A stretch of 52,790 nucleotides of DNA from Elstera sp043721315 (GTDB taxonomy: Bacteria; Pseudomonadota; Alphaproteobacteria; Elsterales; Elsteraceae), in the NCBI GenBank assembly GCA_043721315.1, contig JAYSQZ010000078.1, positions 1 through 52,790 on the forward strand. The letters run 5' to 3'. Each line of letters starts with the position of its first letter. The stretch's first letter is position 1. Shown here piece after piece: positions 7,976-15,466 of the stretch. The notes under the pieces were generated by a model that saw only the letters and a program-made list of their open reading frames with translations, had not been told where the DNA came from and searched no databases. Made by a program: the position numbers and the translations under genes.

Positions 7976-8858
7976 AACCGAAAACAACAAAGCCTGGTGG
8001 CTGGTTTTACCAGTTTTCCTGGTCGTCGCCTTCAGCGCTATTCTGCCGCTGATGACGGTGGTGAATTATTCGATGCAAGATACGTTCGGGAATAATCAAT
8101 TCTTCTGGAACGGTGTCGGCTGGTTCATCGAACTCCTAGACCCGAGCACGGACCTTGGCGGGCGCTTCTTCGATGCACTCTGGCGGAACCTCATGTTCTC
8201 CGGGATCATTCTTGCAATCGAAGTGCCGCTGGGGATTGCCGTAGCGCTAGCCATGCCGCGCCAGGGCTGGACGGTGGCGGCGTGCCTGATTATCATGGCA
8301 CTCCCCCTGCTCGTGCCGTGGAACGTGGTGGGGACGATTTGGCAGGTTTTCGCTCGGTCAGACATCGGCTTGTTCGGGGCGGTTGTGAATGGCCTTGGTA
8401 TTCCCTTTAACTATTCCCAGAACGCGCTGTCGGCCTGGGTAACGATCGTGCTGATGGACGTGTGGCACTGGACCTCGCTGGTCGCCTTGCTGTCCTACGC
8501 CGGGTTGAAATCAATCCCCGACGCCTACTATCAGGCCGCGCGCATTGATGGTGCCTCGGGCTGGGCCGTGTTCCGCAAGATTCAACTGCCCAAAATGCGC
8601 CGCGTGTTGCTTATCGCTGTCCTGCTGCGCTTTATGGATAGTTTTATGATCTACACCGAACCCTTCGTGGTCACGGGGGGCGGCCCTGGTAACTCAACGA
8701 CTTTCCTCTCTATAGATCTGGTGAAGCTGGCGCTGGGGCAGTTCGACCTTGGCAAAGCTGCCGCCGTTTCGATTGTCTACAACCTCATCATTCTGGCAGT
8801 CTGCTGGGTCTTCTATACAGTGATAACCCAGATGGATGCCAAAGGGCGGAGGAGTTAA
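7968..8858 (+). CDS. glpP: Glycerol ABC transporter permease GlpP
   Basis: First membrane subunit of the importer (MalF-type, binding-protein-dependent transport superfamily), 296 residues with about six hydrophobic segments starting at WWLVLPVFLVVAFSAILPLM. The cytoplasmic coupling loop has the family EAA-like motif (YYQAARIDGASGWAVFRKI). The frame is open back to 7896, but the ATG at 7968 is preceded by AAGAGGT and gives the expected short cytoplasmic N-terminus (MDKTENNK). It overlaps glpT by 8 bases and ends three bases before glpQ, so it is clearly co-transcribed. Assignment as GlpP rather than another MalF paralogue depends on operon context. Confidence 0.9.
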   Translation: MDKTENNKAWWLVLPVFLVVAFSAILPLMTVVNYSMQDTFGNNQFFWNGVGWFIELLDPSTDLGGRFFDALWRNLMFSGIILAIEVPLGIAVALAMPRQGWTVAACLIIMALPLLVPWNVVGTIWQVFARSDIGLFGAVVNGLGIPFNYSQNALSAWVTIVLMDVWHWTSLVALLSYAGLKSIPDAYYQAARIDGASGWAVFRKIQLPKMRRVLLIAVLLRFMDSFMIYTEPFVVTGGGPGNSTTFLSIDLVKLALGQFDLGKAAAVSIVYNLIILAVCWVFYTVITQMDAKGRRS

Positions 8859-8861
8859 ACC

Positions 8862-9659
8862 ATGCTCACACGCCGCTTCGTTATGGGGTTCTACCTCGTT
8901 TTTCTGATGTTGCCGATCTATTGGCTCATCAACATGAGTTTGAAGACGAATGCCGAAATTATCAGTGGCTACACCCTCTGGCCTCATACGCTGACCTTCG
9001 CCAATTACATCAAGATTTTTACCGATGCGTCTTGGTATTCGGGCTACCTGAACTCGTTACAATATGTAGCGATCAATACAGTGCTATCAATCTCGCTCGC
9101 GCTGCCCGCCGCCTACGCCTTCTCGCGGTATCGGTTCTTGGGCGATAAGCATTTGTTCTTCTGGCTGCTCTCGAACCGTATGGCGCCGCCCGCTGTGTTC
9201 GCGCTGCCGTTCTTCAACCTCTATTCGGCGATTGGGCTGTTCGATACGCCGTTGGCGGTGGCCCTCGCGCATTGCCTGTTCAATATCCCGCTCGCGGTGT
9301 GGATTTTGGAAGGGTTTATGTCGGGCGTACCGAAGGAGATTGATGAAACCGCTTATATCGACGGTTACTCCTTCCCGCGCTTTTTTACGAAGATCTTCAT
9401 GCCGATGATTGCCTCGGGTATCGGTGTGTCGGCTTTCTTCTGCTTCATGTTTTCGTGGGTGGAACTGCTGCTGGCGCGCACGCTAACCAGTGTGGATACA
9501 AAACCCATCGCCGCTACGATGACGCGCACCATTTCCGCTGCGGGGATGGACTGGGGCCTGCTCGCTGCGGCAGGTGTGCTGACTATGGTGCCAGGGGCAA
9601 TCGTTATCTGGTTCGTCCGCAATTACATCGCCAAGGGCTTTGCCCTGGGCCGCGTTTAG
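8862..9659 (+). CDS. glpQ: Glycerol ABC transporter permease GlpQ
   Basis: Second membrane subunit (MalG-type), 265 residues and about six membrane segments. It begins MLTRRFVMGFYLVFLMLPIYW, where the first segment follows a short positively charged tail. The coupling loop is visible as PKEIDETAYIDGYSFPRFF (EAA motif, about residues 155-175). The ATG at 8862 has GGAGG just upstream, embedded in the end of glpP. It would pair with GlpP to form the translocation channel, energised by GlpS and GlpT and fed by GlpV. It is not related to the E. coli phosphodiesterase also called GlpQ. Confidence 0.9.
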   Translation: MLTRRFVMGFYLVFLMLPIYWLINMSLKTNAEIISGYTLWPHTLTFANYIKIFTDASWYSGYLNSLQYVAINTVLSISLALPAAYAFSRYRFLGDKHLFFWLLSNRMAPPAVFALPFFNLYSAIGLFDTPLAVALAHCLFNIPLAVWILEGFMSGVPKEIDETAYIDGYSFPRFFTKIFMPMIASGIGVSAFFCFMFSWVELLLARTLTSVDTKPIAATMTRTISAAGMDWGLLAAAGVLTMVPGAIVIWFVRNYIAKGFALGRV

Positions 9660-9671
9660 AGGAGAAGGTCC

Positions 9672-9953
9672 ATGTCGCATTTCGCCTGGATGGCCTGGAC
9701 GTGGCAGACCGCCCTCTTTTTCGGCGGCATTGCCAGCCTGCTGATTACCTTAACCGTTTTGGCCCTGTTACGGCCCGAGATTGAGCGGGTGGGGGTGTTA
9801 CGCCTCCCCACCACGCGGGGCGACCGCCTGTTCATCTCGCTGCTCGGCAGTGCCTTTATCCATCTCGCTTGGCTAGGGCTGATTTCGCCCGACGTCTGGT
9901 GGGCCTCGGGAGTTGCCCTCCTGTATGCCGCAGCGGTGTTCCGCTGGGTGTAG
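9672..9953 (+). CDS. glpU: Small membrane protein GlpU (DUF2160 type)
   Basis: A 93-residue protein with three hydrophobic stretches: about residues 12-33 (FFGGIASLLITLTVLALL), about 54-70 (LFISLLGSAFIHLAWLGL), and the C-terminal ASGVALLYAAAVF. It starts at an ATG with GGAG upstream, 12 bases after glpQ, and sits between the permease and binding-protein genes. A DUF2160-type small membrane protein occupies this place in the rhizobial glycerol operon; its role is unknown, possibly an accessory of the channel. No catalytic residues are evident. Confidence 0.85.
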   Translation: MSHFAWMAWTWQTALFFGGIASLLITLTVLALLRPEIERVGVLRLPTTRGDRLFISLLGSAFIHLAWLGLISPDVWWASGVALLYAAAVFRWV

Positions 9954-10017
9954 GGGCGACTTCGCTTACAAGAAGACCGGATAATCCGGCGGACTAAAAC
10001 TCAACAGGAGGAAGCCG

Positions 10018-11760
10018 ATGACTCGTAATTTAATCGTTTCCGTCTCGACTGCGGCGATGTTGTTCGCCTCGGCCTCGGCGTTGGCGGATATGGATGCCGC
10101 CAAGCGTTGGATTGACGGCGAGTTCCAGCCTTCGACAATCTCGAAAGACGAGCAGATGAAGGAAATGGAGTGGTTCATTAAAGCCGCTCAAGCCTTCAAA
10201 GGCATGGAAATCAACGTGGTATCGGAAACGATCACCACGCACGAATATGAAGCCAAAGTGCTGGCGAAAGCCTTTACCGAAATCACCGGCATTAAGGTTA
10301 CGCACGATCTCATCCAAGAAGGCGATGTGGTCGAAAAAATCCAGACTCAGATGCAGTCCGGCAAGAATATCTATGACGCCTGGATCAACGACTCGGACCT
10401 GATCGGAACGCATTTCCGCTATCAGCAGGCCGTGCCGCTCAGTGACTGGATGACAGGCGAAGGTAAGGATGTAACCCTACCGTCGCTCGATGTGAATGAT
10501 TTCATTGGTAAAGACTTCACCACTGGCCCGGACGGTAAGCTGTACCAGCTTCCCGACCAACAGTTCGCCAACCTCTATTGGTTCCGGTATGATTGGTTCA
10601 ACCGCGCCGATTTGAAGGCAAAGTTCAAGGCGAAATACGGTTACGATCTGGGCGTTCCGGTCAATTGGTCCGCCTATGAAGACATCGCCGAATTCTTCAC
10701 CAATGACGTGAAAGAAATCGACGGCGTTAAAGTCTATGGCCATATGGACTACGGTAAGAAAGACCCGTCTTTGGGTTGGCGCTTCACCGATGCGTGGCTC
10801 TCGATGGCAGGGAACGGCGATAAGGGCCTTCCCAACGGCAAGCCGGTCGATGAGTGGGGCATTCGCATGGACGGTTGCCGTCCTACCGGCTCGTCCATCG
10901 AGCGGGGTGGCGACACCAACGGCCCAGCGGCAGTTTATTCCATCACTAAATACCTGGAATGGCTGAAGAAATACGCTCCGCCGCAGTCGCAGGGCATGAC
11001 GTTCTCGGAAGCGGGTCCGCTTCCGGCGCAAGGCAATATCGCCCAGCAGATGTTCTGGTACACCGCCTTCACGGCAGACATGGTTAAGCCGGGTTTGGCG
11101 GTTGTGAATGCCGATGGTACGCCAAAATGGCGCATGGCCCCCTCGCCGAAGGGTGCTTATTGGAAAGAGGGTATGAAGCTCGGCTATCAAGATGCCGGTT
11201 CTTGGACCCTGCTGAAATCGACCCCGGTGGATCGTCGTAAGGCCGCCTGGCTCTACGCTCAGTTCACGGTATCGAAGACTGCCAGCCTCAAGAAAAGCCA
11301 TGTGGGCCTGACCTTCGTTCGTCAGTCCGACATTTGGGATAAGAGCTTCACCGAGCGCGCGCCGAAACTGGGCGGCCTGATCGAATTCTACCGCTCGCCC
11401 GCGCGCGTGCAGTGGACGCCGACCGGGAACAACGTGCCGGATTATCCGAAGTTGGCTCAACTCTGGTGGCAGAACATCGGCGATGCGTCGTCGGGTGCTA
11501 AAACCCCGCAAGCGGCGATGGATGCCCTTGCGGCAGCCCAAGATTCGGTCATGGAACGTCTGGAGCGCTCTGGCGTTCAGGGCGACTGCGGTCCGAAGTT
11601 GAACCCGAAAACCACGGCGGAAGAGTGGCACAAGAAGGCCGAAACCGCTGGTACGCTCGCGCCGCAGCGCAAGCTCGCCAACGAAAAGCCGAAGGGTGAA
11701 ACCATCGACTACGACACGCTGATTAAATCCTGGCCGGCAACCCCGCCGACCAAGGGGTAA
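10018..11760 (+). CDS. glpV: Glycerol ABC transporter substrate-binding protein GlpV
   Basis: Periplasmic solute-binding protein of 580 residues. A Sec signal peptide covers about residues 1-23 (hydrophobic AAMLFASASALA, cleavage after ALA). The mature protein has the family 1 extracellular binding fold, with SETITTHEYEAKVLAKAF and DAWINDSDLIGTHFRY among recognisable segments. It is longer than most sugar-binding proteins (about 400-450), which is usual for this glycerol family. The ATG at 10018 has AGGAGG 6 bases upstream. It is last in the operon, after a 64-base gap and before a strong terminator. The gap may allow a separate processing or stability signal for this abundant component, but none is obvious. 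Confidence 0.92.
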   Translation: MTRNLIVSVSTAAMLFASASALADMDAAKRWIDGEFQPSTISKDEQMKEMEWFIKAAQAFKGMEINVVSETITTHEYEAKVLAKAFTEITGIKVTHDLIQEGDVVEKIQTQMQSGKNIYDAWINDSDLIGTHFRYQQAVPLSDWMTGEGKDVTLPSLDVNDFIGKDFTTGPDGKLYQLPDQQFANLYWFRYDWFNRADLKAKFKAKYGYDLGVPVNWSAYEDIAEFFTNDVKEIDGVKVYGHMDYGKKDPSLGWRFTDAWLSMAGNGDKGLPNGKPVDEWGIRMDGCRPTGSSIERGGDTNGPAAVYSITKYLEWLKKYAPPQSQGMTFSEAGPLPAQGNIAQQMFWYTAFTADMVKPGLAVVNADGTPKWRMAPSPKGAYWKEGMKLGYQDAGSWTLLKSTPVDRRKAAWLYAQFTVSKTASLKKSHVGLTFVRQSDIWDKSFTERAPKLGGLIEFYRSPARVQWTPTGNNVPDYPKLAQLWWQNIGDASSGAKTPQAAMDALAAAQDSVMERLERSGVQGDCGPKLNPKTTAEEWHKKAETAGTLAPQRKLANEKPKGETIDYDTLIKSWPATPPTKG

Positions 11761-11780
11761 TCTTCGGTCTGTAACAGGAG

Positions 11781-11812
11781 GGCGCTTCTCGGAAGGGAAG
11801 CGCCTTTTTTTT
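11781..11812 (+). terminator. Intrinsic terminator of the glp operon
   Basis: An 8-bp perfect stem, GGCGCTTC (11781-11788) / GAAGCGCC (11797-11804), with an 8-base loop is followed directly by eight T residues (11805-11812). It lies 20 bases after glpV. Confidence 0.93.
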
Positions 11813-11886
11813 CTATCGAAAATTAGGAGTTAATGCCAAATAATATAGAGTGTAAATTTTTTTTAAATTTCAGATTGCGGAAAAAA

Positions 11887-12342
11887 ATGTCCTACATTCA
11901 ATACATAAGGCGCAAAGTTGGCCCCGACCCAATCATTATGGTTGGGACTGTCGTCATTATTCTAAATGATAAAGACGAGGTTCTGTTTCAGAAGAGATCG
12001 GACGATGGCACATGGTGCCTTCCCGGTGGCTACCTAGAGATGGGAGAAACACTTGAGGAGGCTGCCACACGGGAAGTTTTGGAAGAGACGGGTTTGAATA
12101 TCGCCAATTTATCTCTCCTCTACGTTTCTTCTGGCGCTGAAGGCCAGATAACCTACCCAAATGGTGATGAGGTCTGGGCCGTTACGGTGGTGTTTAAATC
12201 CTGCGACTGGGTTGGCGATCCGAAACCGCTTGATGAAACCGCCGAGATCCGTTGGGGCGACCCCGGCGCGCTTATCACTGAAGGCGGTCTCAATCCTGTC
12301 GATAGAAGCCTTGTTCTACGCTACCTCAGCATCTCCCAGTAA
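11887..12342 (+). CDS. Nudix hydrolase
   Basis: A 151-residue Nudix enzyme that should hydrolyse a nucleoside diphosphate linked to another group; the substrate is not predictable. The full Nudix box is present: GGYLEMGETLEEAATREVLEETGL fits G-x5-E-x7-RE-x-x-EE-x-G. MSYIQYIRRKVGPDP at the N-terminus resembles the start of a common Nudix subgroup, so I choose the ATG at 11887. An in-frame ATG at 11833 has AGGAG upstream, but only three bases away, and would add 18 unusual residues (MPNNIECKF...). The upstream stretch is AT-rich. The gene follows the glp terminator and ends 33 bases before the convergent sugar ATPase gene, so it is transcribed alone. Confidence 0.88.
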   Translation: MSYIQYIRRKVGPDPIIMVGTVVIILNDKDEVLFQKRSDDGTWCLPGGYLEMGETLEEAATREVLEETGLNIANLSLLYVSSGAEGQITYPNGDEVWAVTVVFKSCDWVGDPKPLDETAEIRWGDPGALITEGGLNPVDRSLVLRYLSISQ

Positions 12343-12375
12343 GCGCAATATCCACACCGAAAGCAGTAGCCCCCC

Positions 12376-13467
12376 TTACAGCTTCGGCAACGCCTGTTCA
12401 GCCGCATCGAACAGGTGCAAATGGCTGGGATCGACCCAAGCGGTCACGCGGCTGCCAACGGAAAGGGCGGTATCGCCCGGCGCTTCCACGGTGGTCCAGG
12501 TGCCATCGGGGAGCGTGCCGTACAGAAACGTCTGGCTGCCGAGCCGTTCCACCGCTTGCACCTGAAGCGTCAACCGCGCCCCCTCGCCTGCCGTCAGGCT
12601 GAGATGCTCCGGGCGCACGCCCAAGGTAAGCGCGCTGCCTTGCGCCAAGCCCGCGCGGGGCAGCCGGGGGACGCGCACGCTTTGGCCTTCCGGCAGCAGA
12701 ACGCTCACCCCTGCCTCGCTGAGGTTCTCGACCGTAACCGGCAGAAAGTTCATGGCCGGCGAGCCGATGAAGCTCGCGACGAACCTATTGGCCGGGGCAT
12801 GGTAAAGCTCTAGCGGCGCACCAACCTGCTCGATCCGCCCGGCGCGTAAGACGACGATTTTATCGGCTAGCGTCATCGCTTCCACTTGATCGTGGGTGAC
12901 GTAGATCATCGTGGCGTTCAGCTCGCGGTGCAGGCGGGCGATTTCTATTCGCATTTGCACCCGCAAGGACGTGTCGAGGTTCGACAGTGGCTCGTCGAAC
13001 AGAAACACTTTGGGGTCGCGCACAATGCAACGGCCAATAGCAACCCGCTGGCGCTGCCCGCCGGAAAGTTGGCGCGGCCTACGGTCCAGCAAAGGTTCAA
13101 GCTGCAAAATCCGCGCGGCTTCGGCCACTCGGCGCTCCACGTCGGCTTTCGGGGTTTTCGCCATCCGCAGACCGAACGACATGTTTTCGGCCACCGTCAT
13201 GTGCGGGTACAGCGCGTAGGACTGAAACACCATGGAGGTGCCGCGTTCGACCGGCTGAAGATCGTTGGCGCGGGTGCCGTCGATCAACAGATCGCCGGAG
13301 GAAATTTCCTCAAGCCCGGCAATCATCCGCAGCAGCGTCGATTTCCCGCAGCCGGACGGGCCGACGAAAACAACGAACTCGCGCGAGGCGATACTAAGAT
13401 CAATTCCATGAAGAACGTCGATAGTGCCGAAGCGCTTCGTGAGGCGGGAAAGCGTTACATCGGCCAT
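12376..13467 (-). CDS. Sugar ABC transporter ATPase (MsmK/UgpC type)
   Basis: A 363-residue ATPase of the carbohydrate CUT1 importer class, expected to form a homodimer driving the two permeases encoded upstream. Motifs are all canonical: Walker A GPSGCGKST, Q-loop in VFQSYALYPHMTV, signature LSGGQRQR, Walker B VFLFDEPLSNLD, switch YVTHDQVEA. A C-terminal TOBE/regulatory domain follows. The frame extends to 13494, but the ATG at 13467 (MADVTLSRL) has GGGAG upstream and lies one base after the beta-galactosidase stop. It is last in the galactoside operon. Unlike GlpS/GlpT here, nothing is degenerate. Confidence 0.92.
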   Translation of the reverse strand: MADVTLSRLTKRFGTIDVLHGIDLSIASREFVVFVGPSGCGKSTLLRMIAGLEEISSGDLLIDGTRANDLQPVERGTSMVFQSYALYPHMTVAENMSFGLRMAKTPKADVERRVAEAARILQLEPLLDRRPRQLSGGQRQRVAIGRCIVRDPKVFLFDEPLSNLDTSLRVQMRIEIARLHRELNATMIYVTHDQVEAMTLADKIVVLRAGRIEQVGAPLELYHAPANRFVASFIGSPAMNFLPVTVENLSEAGVSVLLPEGQSVRVPRLPRAGLAQGSALTLGVRPEHLSLTAGEGARLTLQVQAVERLGSQTFLYGTLPDGTWTTVEAPGDTALSVGSRVTAWVDPSHLHLFDAAEQALPKL

Positions 13468-13468
13468 T

Positions 13469-15466
13469 TTAGTTTTCTCCCTCAGGATCATCAAACGGGC
13501 GCAGCTCCCAGGCCGCGATTTGCTGTGGCATCACCTGCGCGCCGCCAAGACGGTAGCGCACACCGGTCGGCCCCTGCCACGGCTCGGGGCCGTAATTGAA
13601 CGCAAACGTAAGCGGGCCGCGACGGCGCAGGCGCACGCTGTCGGGCACCGGGTGCAAGACTATGCCTTGGGCCTCCGCCCAAACGGCTAGCGTTTCCCGC
13701 AGAAAATCGGCATCCGGCAACCCGTGCCAACTATAAACGCGGCCTGTGCCGTGCGGCTGCTCGCGCACGGCGGGCCAACCGTCGCTGAACCGGGCGAGCA
13801 CGGCGGCGCTCCCCTCGGTCGCCTCGCGCCAGCCGCGCGTTTGATAGGTTTTTCCCTGCCACAGCACGGGTTCGGCGAAGGCAGGATCAAGCGATTCAAC
13901 CCGCATGACGCAGAAGCCTGCAAGATCGGCCAAGCGCCCTGGCGGTAGATTGGCCGGGATATGCAGGTTTTCGGTTTTGGAGCCTGCGCGCGGCCCTAAC
14001 ACGAGCGTCGCCCCTGCGGCAACCGCCTCGGTCAAGCGGTGGGCCAGCGTGTCCGAAATCATTGGGGAGGCAGGGGCGAGGATCAGGCGGTAGCCGTCCA
14101 GCGGCGTATCGGGGCTAACGAAATCAACATCAAGCCCCAAGCGGCGGACGGCCTGATACCAGTCGAACACCAGATGCTTGAAGGAATATTCCCGCCCCTG
14201 CGGGTGGGCCGTTAGCAACCAGTCGGCTTCATAATCGAACAGCAGGGCCACCGGGGCGCGGGCGCTGTCTGGCATCGGCAGCGTGGCCGCTTCTTGCGCC
14301 ACGGCTTCGGCCTCAAAGAACCCCGGTGCGGGGTGGCTGTCGGGGCGCAGCAAGCCTGCGTGCATCTGTTCTTGCGCGAAGGGGGCTTGCCGCCAGCGGA
14401 AATAGGCCACCACTTCAGCCCCATGCGCGAAGGCTTCCCACGTCCACAGTCGCACCATGCCGGGCAGCGGCGCGGGATTGTGGAAGGCCCAGTTGACCGG
14501 GCCGGGTTGCTGCTCCATCACCCACCAGCGCCCACGCCCAACCGCGCGGTAGAGATCATGGTGGAAGGCCGCAATATCCGGGTGGCCCGTGCGCTGCCAG
14601 CGTTGGCGTTCGGCAGCGGGGAGGCGCAGCAAGGTGTCGGTAAAGCCGAGCGGGTAGGAATCCCAAGTGGCGAAATCGAGATCGTTTGCCACTTTGAAAT
14701 GATCGAACTCGGTGATGAAGCCCATGTAATTATGGCTCAAATCCTGCCCCGGCGCATGGCGGCGCAGAATATCGGCTTTCAGGCGATTGAAGCTCACCAC
14801 TTGATCGGAGGCGAAGCGGTAATAGTCCAGCCACGCGCTCGGGTTGGCTTCGGTCACGGTCAGGTTCGGCAACTCGGCTTCGGCGAAATCGCCAAGCTCC
14901 ATGCTCCAGAACACCGTTCCCCAGGCTTTATTCAGCGCGTCGATACTGCCATAGCGCGCGCGCAGCCAGTCTTGAAAGGCCGCGCGGGCAACGGGGGAAT
15001 AGGAGCGCACGGTATCGTGGCAGCCATACTCATTATCCAGTTGCCACGCCATGATATGCGGGTTGGTGCCGTAGCGTTTCGCCAGAACTTCGGTAATGCG
15101 CGCCACTTCCACCCGGTAACCCTGGTGGCTGAAATCATAATGGCGGCGCGAGCCGAACCCGCGCGGGCGGCCTTCGCGGTCGTGGGCGATCATGTCCGGC
15201 AGGCGGTCCACCAGCCACTTCGGCGGCGTGGTGGTCGGGGTGCCGAGCACGATTTTCAGCCCGGCGTTGCCCAAGGTCTCAATCGCCCGGTCGAGCCACG
15301 CGAAGCAATAGTCGCCAGGGCGAGGCTCTAGGCGGCTCCAGGCGAATTCGCCAATGCGGACGATGCGAATGCCGACATCGACCATGCGCCGCGCGTCTTC
15401 GGCCCACTGGGGTTCTGGCCAATGTTCGGGGTAATAGCAAACGCCTAAGGTTGCGGTGGTGCTCAT
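13469..15466 (-). CDS. GH42 beta-galactosidase
   Basis: Cytosolic glycoside hydrolase family 42 enzyme of 665 residues that should release galactose from beta-galactosides. The N-terminus LGVCYYPEHWPEPQW (about residues 7-21) is diagnostic. The acid/base glutamate lies in WQLDNEYGCH (about residue 145), and the nucleophile glutamate in WWVMEQQPGPVNW (about residue 310). The beta-galactosidase trimerisation domain (about 390-600) and a C-terminal beta domain follow. The frame is open to 15934, but the ATG at 15466 overlaps the GH36 stop by four bases (ATGA) and gives the family N-terminus. No signal peptide is present, so the substrate must be imported first. Confidence 0.93.
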   Translation of the reverse strand: MSTTATLGVCYYPEHWPEPQWAEDARRMVDVGIRIVRIGEFAWSRLEPRPGDYCFAWLDRAIETLGNAGLKIVLGTPTTTPPKWLVDRLPDMIAHDREGRPRGFGSRRHYDFSHQGYRVEVARITEVLAKRYGTNPHIMAWQLDNEYGCHDTVRSYSPVARAAFQDWLRARYGSIDALNKAWGTVFWSMELGDFAEAELPNLTVTEANPSAWLDYYRFASDQVVSFNRLKADILRRHAPGQDLSHNYMGFITEFDHFKVANDLDFATWDSYPLGFTDTLLRLPAAERQRWQRTGHPDIAAFHHDLYRAVGRGRWWVMEQQPGPVNWAFHNPAPLPGMVRLWTWEAFAHGAEVVAYFRWRQAPFAQEQMHAGLLRPDSHPAPGFFEAEAVAQEAATLPMPDSARAPVALLFDYEADWLLTAHPQGREYSFKHLVFDWYQAVRRLGLDVDFVSPDTPLDGYRLILAPASPMISDTLAHRLTEAVAAGATLVLGPRAGSKTENLHIPANLPPGRLADLAGFCVMRVESLDPAFAEPVLWQGKTYQTRGWREATEGSAAVLARFSDGWPAVREQPHGTGRVYSWHGLPDADFLRETLAVWAEAQGIVLHPVPDSVRLRRRGPLTFAFNYGPEPWQGPTGVRYRLGGAQVMPQQIAAWELRPFDDPEGEN

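Noticed and set aside
10477..11631. 384-codon open frame antisense to glpV
   Set aside because: A typical long antisense shadow of a GC-rich gene; glpV has a signal peptide, binding-protein segments, good ribosome-binding site and operon context.
14294..15331. 345-codon plus-strand open frame opposite the GH42 gene
   Set aside because: It is antisense to a gene with clear catalytic motifs and has no domain of its own.
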